64,000 nt of DNA from JAYTQG01 sp043746815 (GCA_043746815.1 JAYTQG010000181.1:1-64000); one strand, 5' to 3'; counted from the stretch's first letter, positions 1-9,013 are shown. Made by a program: numbers and translations. Notes: a model not told the origin generated them from the sequence alone.

Positions 1-1044
1 GAGGGGATCGAGGACGCCTGCGCCGCGCTTGGCGATGGGGACGCCGGGGGAGCCATCGGGCGGGCGGGAACGGCATCTTCCGCGCTCCTTCCGCTCGGCG
101 TAATCGTTCCGGCGCTTGGCGATCTCGGGACACGCCTTGGCGTGGCTCAGGAGACCCTGCAGGAGGCATTGCTGGAGCTGCGCGGCGAGCTCGGCACCTT
201 GGACGCTGACCCAGGGCGCCTGGACGCATTGGAAGAGCGTCTCGGCGAATATCAGCGCCTCGATCGGCGCTACGGGCCCGGGACCGAGCGAGTGCTCCAA
301 GTCGCAGACGAGGCGCGTGTCGCCCTTGCGTCCTTGGTCGATGGAGAGGAGCGCGACGCGCATTTGGACGCCGAGCGCGGAGCGCTGCTCGCCGCGACCG
401 CGACGGCTGCCGACGCATTGCACAAGGCCCGTGCGGGAGCCGCGACGGCACTCTCCGCTGCTGCCGCCGCCCAGCTGGCGGACCTTGCCATGGGCGACGC
501 CGCCCTGCGTGTCGCGATTGAGCGTGATGGGGCATCGCCCCCGAACGACCGGGTCACGATGTTCCTGCAGCCGAATCCGGGTCTGCCGGAATCACCCCTC
601 GCCGACAGTGCATCCGGCGGTGAACTCTCCCGAGTGCTCCTCGCGCTCCAGTCAATCGCCGCAGCCGCGGAGCCGGATGCGACTTGGGTCTTTGACGAGG
701 TGGATGCGGGGATCGGCGGGGTCACCGCCACCAGCGTTGCAGCGAAGCTCGCCGAGTTGGCGCGGACGCGCCAGGTCATCGTGATCACGCACCTTCCGCA
801 GATCGCGGCCGTGGCAGACCGTCACTATCGCCTGGTCAAGGGCGTCGGGGAGGGGGGCATGGCGCGGACGGCAATCGAACCGGTCGAAGGCGACGCCCTG
901 ATCGACGAACTGTGCCGGATGCTCGGCTCCCAACCGACCGATGACGGCGCCCGCCGTCACGCCGCAGAACTGCTGGACCGGGGCGTCGCGAAGCCCGTGA
1001 AGCCACCCGCGAAGAAGCGCCGAACGGCCAAGGCGGCGTCGTAG
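1..1044 (+). CDS. recN: DNA repair protein RecN (C-terminal part)
   Basis: SMC-like ATPase that acts in double-strand-break repair. The window opens inside the gene, in frame 1 with no stop, so the N-terminal Walker A half lies upstream. Visible are the end of the coiled coil (rich in Ala, Glu and Leu), the ABC-type signature SGGELSR, the Walker B stretch WVFDEVDAGIGG, and the downstream VITHLPQIAAVAD segment typical of RecN. The C-terminus is a short Lys/Arg-rich tail. RecN family proteins are about 550 to 600 residues, so roughly 40 percent is missing. Identification is secure because of the DEVDAGIGG and THLPQIAA signatures, which separate RecN from Smc and RecF. Confidence 0.95.
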   Translation, partial: EGIEDACAALGDGDAGGAIGRAGTASSALLPLGVIVPALGDLGTRLGVAQETLQEALLELRGELGTLDADPGRLDALEERLGEYQRLDRRYGPGTERVLQVADEARVALASLVDGEERDAHLDAERGALLAATATAADALHKARAGAATALSAAAAAQLADLAMGDAALRVAIERDGASPPNDRVTMFLQPNPGLPESPLADSASGGELSRVLLALQSIAAAAEPDATWVFDEVDAGIGGVTATSVAAKLAELARTRQVIVITHLPQIAAVADRHYRLVKGVGEGGMARTAIEPVEGDALIDELCRMLGSQPTDDGARRHAAELLDRGVAKPVKPPAKKRRTAKAAS

Positions 1045-1060
1045 ATCCCGAGCCGCGAGG

Positions 1061-1591
1061 TTAGGCGGGAACGTAGGTCAACCGGATCACTTCCTCGCCA
1101 ATCCGGTCACTCGTCACAAGGCGAAGCGGCGGACGGGGTCCGGCGAAATAGGGTTTGCCGTGACCAAGCACGACGGGGTGGAGGTAGATCCGATACTCGT
1201 CGATGAGGCCAAGTTCGGTGAGGCTGTGCGCCAAGTCCGGGCCAGCAACTTCGATCTCCCCCTCGCGCTCGGCCTTCAGCTCGCGGATCGCGCCCTCAAG
1301 ATCACCCCCGACAAGGCTGGCGTTGGGGCCGACCGACGTCAACGAGCGCGAGACCACCCATTTCGGCTGCGTCCGCCAGGCCGCCGCGAAGGCCTGCCGC
1401 TCTGCATCCCATTCAGGATGATCGTCGTCCCAGTAGCGCATGGTCTCGTACATTCGGCGACCGTAGACACTGCCCGTGAGCCCCTGAGCCTCCTCGATGA
1501 AGTGGCGGAAGAGCGTGGGGCTTGGCCCAAATGCTGTGTGGTCGACGTAGCCGTCCAGTGACTGGTTCATTCCAAAAACGAGCTTGGCCAT
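1061..1591 (-). CDS. Dihydrofolate reductase family protein (RibD C-terminal domain type)
   Basis: A 176-residue single-domain protein of the RibD_C/DHFR-like superfamily, a fold that binds NADPH. It shows the typical start MAKLVFGMNQSLDGYVD, the central VYGRRMYETM segment, WVVSRSL near residue 80, and the end segment IYLHPVVLGHGKPYF. Family members are often annotated dihydrofolate reductase, but their substrates are generally unknown and many are stress or accessory reductases, so I do not assign a reaction. It is convergent with recN, with a 16-base gap, and diverges from the glycine-rich protein gene. The ATG at 1591 is the only start that keeps the first beta strand. Confidence 0.85.
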   Translation of the reverse strand: MAKLVFGMNQSLDGYVDHTAFGPSPTLFRHFIEEAQGLTGSVYGRRMYETMRYWDDDHPEWDAERQAFAAAWRTQPKWVVSRSLTSVGPNASLVGGDLEGAIRELKAEREGEIEVAGPDLAHSLTELGLIDEYRIYLHPVVLGHGKPYFAGPRPPLRLVTSDRIGEEVIRLTYVPA

Positions 1592-1612
1592 AGGAGTTCC
1601 TTCCTCGCGCAG

Positions 1613-1707
1613 GGTTGCCGCGTGGCTCAGGTTGGTTTCGGGGTCGCCGATACCGCGGGTAGGGCATCCCGATCGTGGGCTGCTACGTCTACGTTATTGG
1701 AGATGCC
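1613..1707 (+). promoter_or_regulatory. Duplicated leader, copy A
   Basis: The roughly 95 bases before the first glycine-rich gene are nearly identical to those before the second copy (3405-3498); I see one inserted base (C at 1674) and one substitution. The one-base indel shifts the reading frame, so the conserved block is not coding. This places the true start at GTG 1708, after a GGAG at 1699-1702, and not at GTG 1675. The block contains a short hairpin, TACC-GCG-GGTA. It could be a promoter with operator or a structured 5' UTR. I cannot match it to a known riboswitch class by eye. Confidence 0.6.
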
Positions 1708-3156
1708 GTGTCGTCGAGTTCGAGGCGTTTGTTGCGTGTGGGCTCAGTGGTGGCGGGTGTTGTTGTTGGGGTTCCTGCTGTCGCGAGCGCTGCGACGCAG
1801 TCGTTTGCCTCGACGGGCGCGGAGCAGGTGTTTACGGTCCCTGCCGGTGTGTACGAGATCGACGCTCAGCTAGCGGGCGGCAACGGCGCCAATAGCTCGT
1901 ATTCGGGCGGTGGGGGTGCTGGGGGTGCTGCGCGTGGCCGGGTTCCGGTTTTGCCGGGGCAGGTTCTCTACGTTGAGGTTGGTGGTAACGGTAGCGGCAC
2001 GTCAGGCGGATGGAACGGCGGAGGCTCCGGTCGCACCTTCTTCGCCTATTCCGGTGGTGGTGGTGGTGGTGGGACTGATGTCCGGACGTTGCCGCTCGCG
2101 ACGGCGTTGTCGGCGACAGATTCCCGGGTCCTTGTCGCCGGTGGCGGCGGCGGCGGTGGGTACGGCAATGCTGGTGGCTCGGCTGGCAATGCGGGGCCCG
2201 ATGAGGGTGGGGCGGCGGGAACCCTCACGGTCGGGGCACTCGGCCTCGGCGAAAACTCCACCTTCGATGGTAGTGGTGGTGGTGGCGGTTTCCGTGGCGG
2301 CGCTGAATCTCCCGTTTTTCAGACCGGTGGTGGTGGTGGGTCGAGTTTCGCGTCACCGGTCGTATCTGGTCCCGTTCTCGGGGTGTCTGGCAGCGGGCCG
2401 GTAGCGAATTTTTGGTGGGGGAGCTCGGTGTTGGTTGACACGACGTCTGCTGCGGGCCGCTCGTTTGCGGGTACCCTTGGGTTTGTGAGTCCTGGGCAGG
2501 TTGTGACGGTGACGAACACGGGTGGGTCGCCGGTTGGTGTTCGTTCCATCACTGGCGCGGATGCTGGTGATTTCTTCCTGGCGGGTGATACGTGTACGAG
2601 TCGGGTTCTCGCGGATCAGAGGTGTTCGGTGACGGTGCGTATGGCGCCAACGGCGACCGGCACTCGTACTGCAACCCTCACGATCGATGGCGACACACCG
2701 ACGACGGTGACGCTGACCGGGACGGCGTCCGCGGCTGCTGCTGGCCCTGCGGGGGCGAATGGATCGAATGGAGTGAATGGTGTTCCTGGTGTGGCTGGAC
2801 CGGCTGGTGTGGCTGGACCTGTTGGGGAGCCTGGTGCTGCTGGCCCTGGGGGTCTCGCGCCGCGGGCCCCTCAGGACGCGATCGCACCGGACGCGCTTCA
2901 CCTGGCACCTATCGCGTCTTCCCAGGGGGGCCGGTTCACGTTCACCCTTCCTGAGTCGATGACGGTGACGCTCACTGTGAAGGACAAGTATGGTCGAACG
3001 ACGCTGGTGGGTTTCGCGAATGGTCTAGCTGGTCGCAACACGATCAGTTGGAATGGCCTCCTAAACGGTAGGCGCGCCCCGAAGGGCATCTACCGTGTGA
3101 TCCTTCGTCCGTTCGGACAGACGCGTGCCGCGGTCACGAAGGTCACCATCCGGTAG
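1708..3156 (+). CDS. Exported glycine-rich, collagen-like surface protein, copy A
   Basis: 482 residues from GTG 1708. Order of parts: Sec signal peptide (residues 1 to about 28, ending VASAAT); a glycine-rich domain of about 200 residues with runs such as GGGGGGG; an ASH-like choice-of-anchor-D beta domain (about 255-340, with VTNTGGSPVGV and ADAGDFFLAGDTC, two Cys); a short collagen-like Gly-X-Y stretch (about 345-385); and a C-terminal FlgD-like Ig domain (NTISWNGLLNGRRAPKGIYRV). There is no LPXTG motif or C-terminal membrane segment, so the protein is released or held non-covalently. Function unknown; an extracellular structural or adhesive role is inferred. The paralogue at 3499-4971 is a tandem duplicate. 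GC-rich codon use matches the genome. Confidence 0.85.
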   Translation: MSSSSRRLLRVGSVVAGVVVGVPAVASAATQSFASTGAEQVFTVPAGVYEIDAQLAGGNGANSSYSGGGGAGGAARGRVPVLPGQVLYVEVGGNGSGTSGGWNGGGSGRTFFAYSGGGGGGGTDVRTLPLATALSATDSRVLVAGGGGGGGYGNAGGSAGNAGPDEGGAAGTLTVGALGLGENSTFDGSGGGGGFRGGAESPVFQTGGGGGSSFASPVVSGPVLGVSGSGPVANFWWGSSVLVDTTSAAGRSFAGTLGFVSPGQVVTVTNTGGSPVGVRSITGADAGDFFLAGDTCTSRVLADQRCSVTVRMAPTATGTRTATLTIDGDTPTTVTLTGTASAAAAGPAGANGSNGVNGVPGVAGPAGVAGPVGEPGAAGPGGLAPRAPQDAIAPDALHLAPIASSQGGRFTFTLPESMTVTLTVKDKYGRTTLVGFANGLAGRNTISWNGLLNGRRAPKGIYRVILRPFGQTRAAVTKVTIR

Positions 3157-3173
3157 CAACGCGACGAGCAGGA

Positions 3174-3213
3174 GTCCCGGTCGCGCCGCCCTCCGGGTGG
3201 CACGACCGGGGAC
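3174..3213 (+). terminator. Hairpin after copy A
   Basis: Inverted repeat GTCCCGGTCG / CGACCGGGGAC (one bulged G) starting 18 bases after the stop of copy A. No T tract follows, so it may be a Rho-dependent or RNA-stabilising stem. It recurs after copy B, so it belonged to the duplicated unit. Confidence 0.55.
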
Positions 3214-3404
3214 CCAACGGAGGTACGTTCAATTGCCCTCGGTACAGGCTGGCATCGCGTACTGCACCGATCCGTTCTCCATAGATCCGGGCTCGGGACG
3301 CTGACCCTCAGTTGGCTTCCCTGCTGGCCTCTAGACGGTCTTCCCAGGTCCTGTCACCTCATTGGGGTCTGCCAGATTGGTTTTGGTCGCGGGACAGCGG
3401 GGTT

Positions 3405-3498
3405 GGTTGCCGCGTGGCTCAGGTTGGTTTCGGGGTCGCCGATACCGCGGGTAGGGCATCCCGATGTGGGCTGCTACGTCTACGCTATTGGAGATGCC
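3405..3498 (+). promoter_or_regulatory. Duplicated leader, copy B
   Basis: Second copy of the conserved leader, one base shorter than copy A, ending at GTG 3499 with GGAG at 3490-3493. The gene-free stretch 3157-3498 (342 bases) holds the copy A hairpin, about 190 bases of non-duplicated sequence in which I see nothing else, and this leader. Conservation with an indel and no coding frame points to promoter or RNA function. Confidence 0.6.
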
Positions 3499-4971
3499 GT
3501 GTCGTCGAGTTCGAGGCGCTTGTTGCGGGTGGGTTCAGTGGTGGCGGGTGTTGTTGTTGGGGTTCCTGGTGTCGCGAGCGCTGCGACCCAGTCGTTTTCC
3601 TCGACTGGGGCGGAGCAGGTGTTCACGGTCCCTGCGGGTGTGTATGAGATCGACGCTCAGTTAGCGGGCGGCAACGGCGGCGACGGCTCATTTCCGGCCG
3701 CTGGGGGAACCGGGGGGGCTGGGGGGGCTGCACGTGGCCGGGTTCCGGTTTTGCCGGGCCAGGTTCTCTACATTGAGATTGGTGGTACCGGTAGCGGCAC
3801 CTCAGGCGGATGGAACGGCGGAGGCTCCGGTTTCAGCACTTTCGTCGGCACAGCCGGTGGTGGTGGAGGTGGAGGGACTGACGTCCGGACGTTGCCGCTC
3901 GCGACGGCGTTGTCGGTGACAGATTCCCGGGTCCTTGTCGCCGGTGGCGGCGGCGGCGGCGGCGGGGACATCCGTCCTGGTGGCGCGGCTGGCACTGCGG
4001 GTCCCGATGGGGGTGGGGCGGCGGGGACCCTCACGGTCGGGACGCTTGGCCTCGGCGGAAACGCGGCACCAAGTTTCTACGGCAATGGTGGTGGTGGAGG
4101 TGGTTTCCGTGGCGGCGCTGGCTCATCCGGCGGTCCCGATGGTGGTGGCGGTGGGTCGAGTTTCGCGTCACCGGTTGTTTCTGGTCCGGTTCTCGGGGTT
4201 GCTGGCGGCGGGCCGGTAGCGAATTTTTGGTGGGGGAGCTCTGCCTTGGTTGACGCGACGTCGGCTGCGGGCCGTTCGTTTGCGGGTACCGTCGGGTTTG
4301 TGAGTGCGGGGCAGGTTGTGACGGTTACCAATACGGGTGGGTCACCGGTTGGTGTTCGTTCGATCACTGGTGCGGATGCTGGTGATTTTTTCCTGGCGGG
4401 TGATACGTGCACCGTCCGGGTTCTCGCGAACCAGACGTGTTCGGTGACGGTGCGTATGGCGCCAACGGTGACCGGCACCCGTAACGCAACGCTCACGATC
4501 GATGGCGACACACCGACGACGGTGACCCTGACCGGGACGGCTACGGCAGCGGCCGCTGGTTCCACCGGGCCTACTGGTGCGAGTGGAGCGCCTGGTGCGA
4601 ATGGGTCTGTTGGACCGGCGGGTGTGGCTGGTCCTGTTGGGGAGCCTGGTGCTGCTGGCCCGGCGGGTTTCGCGCCGCGGGCCCCTCAGGACGCGATCGC
4701 ACCGGACGCGCTTCACCTGGCACCTATTGCGTCTTCCCAGGGGGGTCGGTTCACGTTCACCCTTCCGGAGTCGACGATGGTGACGCTCACCGTGAAAGAC
4801 AAGCACGGTCGGACGACGCTGGTGGGTATCGCGAACGGTCGAACGGGTCGCAACACGATCACCTGGAACGGCCTCCTGAACGGTAGACGCGCCCCGAAGG
4901 GCACCTACCGGGTGATCCTTCGTCCCTTCGGCCAAACCCGTGCCGCGGTCACGAAGGTCACGATCCGGTAG
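3499..4971 (+). CDS. Exported glycine-rich, collagen-like surface protein, copy B
   Basis: 490 residues from GTG 3499; tandem paralogue of 1708-3156 with the same order: signal peptide ending VASAAT, glycine-rich domain, choice-of-anchor-D domain (VTNTGGSPVGV, two Cys), collagen-like linker and FlgD-like Ig domain (NTITWNGLLNGRRAPKG). Differences cluster in the glycine-rich region, which has insertions and deletions, and in the collagen-like triplets; the ends are nearly identical. That pattern suggests a fairly recent duplication with repeat-driven divergence. A longer frame from 3403 exists, but its extra N-terminus lies in the conserved leader and is not preserved in frame in copy A. Function unknown. 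Confidence 0.85.
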   Translation: MSSSSRRLLRVGSVVAGVVVGVPGVASAATQSFSSTGAEQVFTVPAGVYEIDAQLAGGNGGDGSFPAAGGTGGAGGAARGRVPVLPGQVLYIEIGGTGSGTSGGWNGGGSGFSTFVGTAGGGGGGGTDVRTLPLATALSVTDSRVLVAGGGGGGGGDIRPGGAAGTAGPDGGGAAGTLTVGTLGLGGNAAPSFYGNGGGGGGFRGGAGSSGGPDGGGGGSSFASPVVSGPVLGVAGGGPVANFWWGSSALVDATSAAGRSFAGTVGFVSAGQVVTVTNTGGSPVGVRSITGADAGDFFLAGDTCTVRVLANQTCSVTVRMAPTVTGTRNATLTIDGDTPTTVTLTGTATAAAAGSTGPTGASGAPGANGSVGPAGVAGPVGEPGAAGPAGFAPRAPQDAIAPDALHLAPIASSQGGRFTFTLPESTMVTLTVKDKHGRTTLVGIANGRTGRNTITWNGLLNGRRAPKGTYRVILRPFGQTRAAVTKVTIR

Positions 4972-4986
4972 CCCGACGACGAGCAC

Positions 4987-5028
4987 GGGTCCCGGTCGCG
5001 CCGCCCTCGGGTGACACGACCGGGACCC
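4987..5028 (+). terminator. Perfect 12-bp stem after copy B
   Basis: GGGTCCCGGTCG (4987-4998) pairs perfectly with CGACCGGGACCC (5017-5028). No T tract follows. Same element as after copy A. It lies between the glycine-rich gene and the convergent secreted-protein gene ending at 5083. Confidence 0.6.
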
Positions 5029-5082
5029 TCCGGGACACGTTGGCTTCCCTGCGAGGTATCGACGGCCCCCCGTGTCAGACCA

Positions 5083-5610
5083 CTAGCGCGGACCGGCCGT
5101 GATCGCCTGATTCGCCATGGCAATCATCGACGCCCGCTTTCCGGCAATTCCCTTCATCTGGACGGTGTAAACGAAACCCGTCTGAACCCAGGAGATGGAG
5201 TTCGGGCCACATGACGCGCCGCAGGTGAAAGCGTCGTAGCGCCCCCGGATACCCCGGGCGAGGGTGACGTTGACCTTCGCCAAGATTTTCGAACCCTTCC
5301 GCCCCTCAAAAAGTGCCACAAAGCAGGCGTTCGCTCCGCCGCAGTCCGGGGCGGCGTCGATCTCGAAGCCGTAGCTCGTCGTGGTCGCTTCGCCAGTGAT
5401 CCCTGGGTCAGTCAACGCGATGTCGTTCACGAAGCGGTTCGGAAGGCGAATCGGCACCTGCGTTTTGGGCCGATTAGCGGCGATCACCGTTGCGAGTGCC
5501 TTCGGCACGTTGACGGTGCTTTTGGTCGGACCCATTGCCGTGATTCCTGGAACCGCAAACGCGGAGCTTGCGGTGACTGCCGTGATGAGAAGCGCGCGGG
5601 GTGTGTTCAT
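5083..5610 (-). CDS. Secreted protein of unknown function
   Basis: 175 residues with a predicted signal peptide (MNTPRALLITAVTASSAFA, cleavage around residues 19-26). The mature part has four cysteines in two close pairs (CGGANAC near residue 90-96 and CGASC near 133-137), which suggests disulfides in an exported beta-rich domain. No catalytic motif or known family is recognised. It is convergent with the glycine-rich surface proteins and divergent from pyrG, whose start is about 60 bases away. The signal peptide and compact size support a real gene; the function is unknown. Confidence 0.7.
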   Translation of the reverse strand: MNTPRALLITAVTASSAFAVPGITAMGPTKSTVNVPKALATVIAANRPKTQVPIRLPNRFVNDIALTDPGITGEATTTSYGFEIDAAPDCGGANACFVALFEGRKGSKILAKVNVTLARGIRGRYDAFTCGASCGPNSISWVQTGFVYTVQMKGIAGKRASMIAMANQAITAGPR

Positions 5611-5673
5611 GGCGTAATCGTAGTCTGACGATCCCGCTAGTGTTCACCGCTGAGTCAGGCGAGAGGAGATGCG

Positions 5674-7323
5674 GTGGAAAGTCGAGGCGTTCGCTTCGTG
5701 TTCGTGTCCGGGGGCGTCGTCTCCGGGCTCGGCAAGGGAATCACCGCCGCGTCGCTCGGGACCCTGCTGAAGGCTCGTGGGTACAAGGTCTGGCTGATGA
5801 AGTGCGACCCGTACCTGAACGTGGACCCTGGCACCATGAGCCCGTACCAGCACGGCGAGGTGTACGTCACCGAAGACGGCGCCGAGACCGACCTGGACCT
5901 CGGTCACTACGAGCGTTTCATTGACGAGAACCTGACCCGCACGTCGAACGTGACCACCGGCGCGGTCTACGAGGCCGTGATCAAGCACGAGCGTCGCGGC
6001 GATTTCGATGGGGCGACGGTTCAGGTCATCCCGCATGTCACGAACGAGATCAAGTCGCGGATCCGCGAGGCCGCATCGTCCTCCGGCGCGGACGTCGTGA
6101 TCGTTGAGATCGGCGGCACGGTTGGTGACATCGAGTCGCTGCCGTTCCTTGAAGCCATTCGGCAACTGCGCAACGACATTGGCCGCGACAAGGTCTGCTT
6201 CGTTCATGTCACCCTCGTCCCATATCTGGACGCGGCAGGTGAGTTGAAGACGAAGGCCACCCAGCACTCGGTCAACGAACTTCGCCGCATCGGTATCGAG
6301 CCGGACGTCGTTGTGTTGCGCTCCGACCGCGAGCTGACCCAGGATATTCGCGACAAGATCGCGCTCTACGGTGGCATTCCCGCCCATGCCGTGATCTCCG
6401 CGGTGGACGCCCCCGACATCTACGAGGTACCGCTGCGGATGGAGGTCGAGGGCTTCGACACTGCCGTGCTGCACCGTCTCGGACTGCCAGCACCTCGGGC
6501 CGACCTGACCGACTGGCACACCCTTGTCGACAATCTGCACCGGTGCTCAGGAGTGGTCAAGATCGCGCTGGTCGGCAAGTACGTCCGTCTGCACGACGCC
6601 TACCTCTCGGTTTACGAGGCCTTGAAACACGCCTGCATCCACCACGGCGTCAAGCTCGAGGTGGACTGGATCGACTCGGACGGACCCGGCCTCGCGAAAC
6701 GGCTTGCCGAGGCGGATGGGATCCTCGTTCCCGGTGGATTCGGGGGACGCGGAATTGACGGCAAGATCGCCGCGACACGCTACGCCCGTGAGGAGCGGGT
6801 TCCGTTTCTTGGGATCTGCCTGGGGATGCAGGTGGCCGTGATCGAATTCGCACGAAATGTCTGCGCCATGCCAGGTGCCCACTCCAGCGAGTTCGACCGT
6901 GAGACGCCGTTTGCCGTGATCGACCTCCTTGCCGAGCAGCGCCAGATCGAGGAACGCGGGGGCACCATGCGCCTCGGAGCCGACCCCGTGCGCCTGGTTG
7001 AGGGCACACAGGTTCGCGCGACGTACGGCGACAAAGAAGTGATCTACGAGCGCCACCGTCACCGCTACGAGGTCAACCCGTCGCTGAGAGATCGGCTTGA
7101 GGCGGGCGGGCTGGTGGTCAGCGGGACGAACCCCGATGGGCGCCTGGTGGAGTGCATCGAGCTGCCCGATCATCCGTGGTTTTGCGCCAGTCAGTTCCAC
7201 CCAGAGTTCAAAAGCCGGCCAACGCGGCCACAGCCACTGTTCCGCGACTTCATCGGAGCGGTGGTCGCACGATCTCGCGCGGGTGATGCGCCGGAGGCAC
7301 CCGCCGCAGCGGCGGTTCGGTGA
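5674..7323 (+). CDS. pyrG: CTP synthase
   Basis: Converts UTP to CTP with ATP and glutamine, the last step of de novo CTP synthesis. The 549-residue length is normal. The N-terminal amidoligase domain begins FVSGGVVSGLGKGITAASLG (P-loop-like) and includes LMKCDPYLNVDPGTMSP and DLDLGHYERF. The C-terminal class I glutamine amidotransferase domain has the nucleophile elbow FLGICLGMQ and the His/Glu pair near SQFHPEFKSRP. The start is GTG 5674, about 8 bases after GAGAGGAG. The gene overlaps the next start by four bases (GTGA), so the peptidase and Nudix genes form an operon with it. Confidence 0.97.
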   Translation: MESRGVRFVFVSGGVVSGLGKGITAASLGTLLKARGYKVWLMKCDPYLNVDPGTMSPYQHGEVYVTEDGAETDLDLGHYERFIDENLTRTSNVTTGAVYEAVIKHERRGDFDGATVQVIPHVTNEIKSRIREAASSSGADVVIVEIGGTVGDIESLPFLEAIRQLRNDIGRDKVCFVHVTLVPYLDAAGELKTKATQHSVNELRRIGIEPDVVVLRSDRELTQDIRDKIALYGGIPAHAVISAVDAPDIYEVPLRMEVEGFDTAVLHRLGLPAPRADLTDWHTLVDNLHRCSGVVKIALVGKYVRLHDAYLSVYEALKHACIHHGVKLEVDWIDSDGPGLAKRLAEADGILVPGGFGGRGIDGKIAATRYAREERVPFLGICLGMQVAVIEFARNVCAMPGAHSSEFDRETPFAVIDLLAEQRQIEERGGTMRLGADPVRLVEGTQVRATYGDKEVIYERHRHRYEVNPSLRDRLEAGGLVVSGTNPDGRLVECIELPDHPWFCASQFHPEFKSRPTRPQPLFRDFIGAVVARSRAGDAPEAPAAAAVR

Positions 7324-8441
7324 GCGGCCTCTCAGAGGCTGCGGCGCTGACGGCTCGCCTCTGCGAGATCCCGTCTCCATCTCGGCAGGAGGGGGCGATG
7401 GCCGAGGCGCTCCGCACGGAACTCGCCGCCCTCGGCGCGGATGTCACGGAGGATGACGCCGCCACCGTCGTTGGCTGCGGGGCCGGAAACATCCTTGCCC
7501 GGTTTCCGGCGACCGCTCCTGGAATACCCGTCGCCTTCTGTGCCCACATGGACACGGTTCCGCAAAACGGCCCTATTGAGGTCATCGAGCGCGACGGTTT
7601 CCTGACGAACCGACACGAAACGATTCTTGGTAGCGACGACAAGTGCGCGGTTGCCGCGATGCTCGTGGCGCTGCGACGTATCGTCCGTGACGGGACTCCT
7701 CACGCAGGAATTGAACTCCTGTTCACACCGTGTGAAGAGATTGGCCTGCTCGGCGCCGCTCACGTCGACTTCACGAGCCTGCTTGCGACGCACATTTTCG
7801 TCTACGACCACACGGGCGAGGTTGGCGGTATCGTCACGTCGGCGCCGTCGCTGACAAAGATTCAGGCCACGTTCGTGGGCACCGCGGCGCATGCCGGGAT
7901 TAGCCCGGAGGCTGGGCGCAGTGCGATCAATGCGGCCGCTGCGGCGATCGATCGCTGCCAATTGGGGCGCATTGACGATGCCACGACCGCCAACATCGGC
8001 ACGATTGGCGGCGGCACGGCGACGAACGTGGTTGCTGAACGCTGCGAACTGCTGGCGGAGGCTCGCAGTCGCGATGAGGTGACGCTGTCGCGTCAGCTGG
8101 ACGCCATGATCGACGCGATGACCTGGGCGGCCACGTGCCACGAGGTGGACCTGGCACTCTCGGTCCGTCCGGAGTTCACGGGGTACCGCTTGCGCGAGCG
8201 TGATCCGCAGGTGGCGATGGCCGCCCGCGCGCTGACGGCCTGCGGACGCGCCCCGGAGTACGTCGCCTCGGGCGGCGGGTCGGATGCGAACGCGTTCCTC
8301 GCGAACGGCATGTCCGCGGTCAATCTGTGCAACGGGATTGTCGCGCCGCATACCTCCGAGGAGCGTGTCCGGGTTGCCGACATCGACCTCATGGTTGACG
8401 TGACCCTGGCGATCATCGCGGAGGCGGTCGCGACCGGATGA
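7320..8441 (+). CDS. M20-family metallopeptidase (peptidase T-like)
   Basis: 373 residues; zinc-dependent exopeptidase of the M20/M25/M40 clan, closest in style to the peptidase T-like aminotripeptidases of Gram-positives. Metal-site residues are visible: His-Asp in CAHMDTV (about residue 76), Asp in GSDDKCAV, the Glu pair in CEEIGLLGA, Asp in VYDHTGE and the late His in VAPHTSEER. The lid/dimerisation domain sits between (about 185-290). The cytosolic enzyme likely trims di- or tripeptides; the exact substrate is unproven. Overlaps pyrG by GTGA and the Nudix gene by ATGA, so all three are probably translationally coupled. Confidence 0.88.
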   Translation: MSGLSEAAALTARLCEIPSPSRQEGAMAEALRTELAALGADVTEDDAATVVGCGAGNILARFPATAPGIPVAFCAHMDTVPQNGPIEVIERDGFLTNRHETILGSDDKCAVAAMLVALRRIVRDGTPHAGIELLFTPCEEIGLLGAAHVDFTSLLATHIFVYDHTGEVGGIVTSAPSLTKIQATFVGTAAHAGISPEAGRSAINAAAAAIDRCQLGRIDDATTANIGTIGGGTATNVVAERCELLAEARSRDEVTLSRQLDAMIDAMTWAATCHEVDLALSVRPEFTGYRLRERDPQVAMAARALTACGRAPEYVASGGGSDANAFLANGMSAVNLCNGIVAPHTSEERVRVADIDLMVDVTLAIIAEAVATG

Positions 8442-9013
8442 CGGATCCCGACGCGCTGGCACCCGCCGTCTCAAGTGAGTCGATCTTTGATGGCGAAATC
8501 GTCTCGCTGCGTGTGTCGCACTACCAGCGCCCCCACGGTGCCCTCGTCCGTCGGGAGGTGGTTGAGCATCCCGGTGGGGTCACGATCCTCGCCGTCCGCG
8601 ATGGGTGTCTTGGTTTCGTGCGGCAGCCGCGCGAGGCCATCGGCCAGATGCTGTTGGAGCTTCCCGCCGGAAAGCTGGACGTCGACGGCGAGCCACCCTT
8701 GGCGTGTGCCAAACGCGAACTCGGTGAGGAGATGGGCGTACGGGCTCAAGGTTGGGTGGACCTCGGCACGATTGTCACCTCACCGGCCATCAGTACCGAG
8801 ATCATCCATATCTTCCTCGCTACCGAGATCACTGCGGTCTCGGTGGAAGCGGGTGCGGAAGAGGAAATCGAGCGGATTTGGTGGCCCATGAACCGGCTGG
8901 GAGAGATTGTTGGCGAGACACTCTCCGACGCGAAGAGTCTCGCCGGGCTGATGCGCCTCGCCGCACACCTCGGCGCGCTTGCTCCAGAGGGTCCATTGAA
9001 GGGGCTGTGGTAA
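8438..9013 (+). CDS. Nudix hydrolase, ADP-ribose pyrophosphatase type
   Basis: 191 residues. The Nudix box is visible as GKLDVDGEPPLACAKRELGE followed by EMG (residues about 77-99; consensus GX5EX7REUXEEXGU with REL GEE). An N-terminal beta domain (residues 15-60) and the segment VGFVRQPRE-like CLGFVRQPREAIG fit ADP-ribose pyrophosphatases, which cleave ADP-ribose to AMP and ribose 5-phosphate. Housekeeping removal of ADP-ribose is the inferred role. Third gene of the pyrG operon, starting in an ATGA overlap. Substrate class is inferred from overall layout and could also be another NDP-sugar. Confidence 0.85.
   Translation: MTDPDALAPAVSSESIFDGEIVSLRVSHYQRPHGALVRREVVEHPGGVTILAVRDGCLGFVRQPREAIGQMLLELPAGKLDVDGEPPLACAKRELGEEMGVRAQGWVDLGTIVTSPAISTEIIHIFLATEITAVSVEAGAEEEIERIWWPMNRLGEIVGETLSDAKSLAGLMRLAAHLGALAPEGPLKGLW

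Noticed and set aside
2040..2350. Runs of GGT triplets that resemble a repeat array
   Set aside because: They encode glycine runs in an exported protein. No spacers of even length, so not CRISPR.
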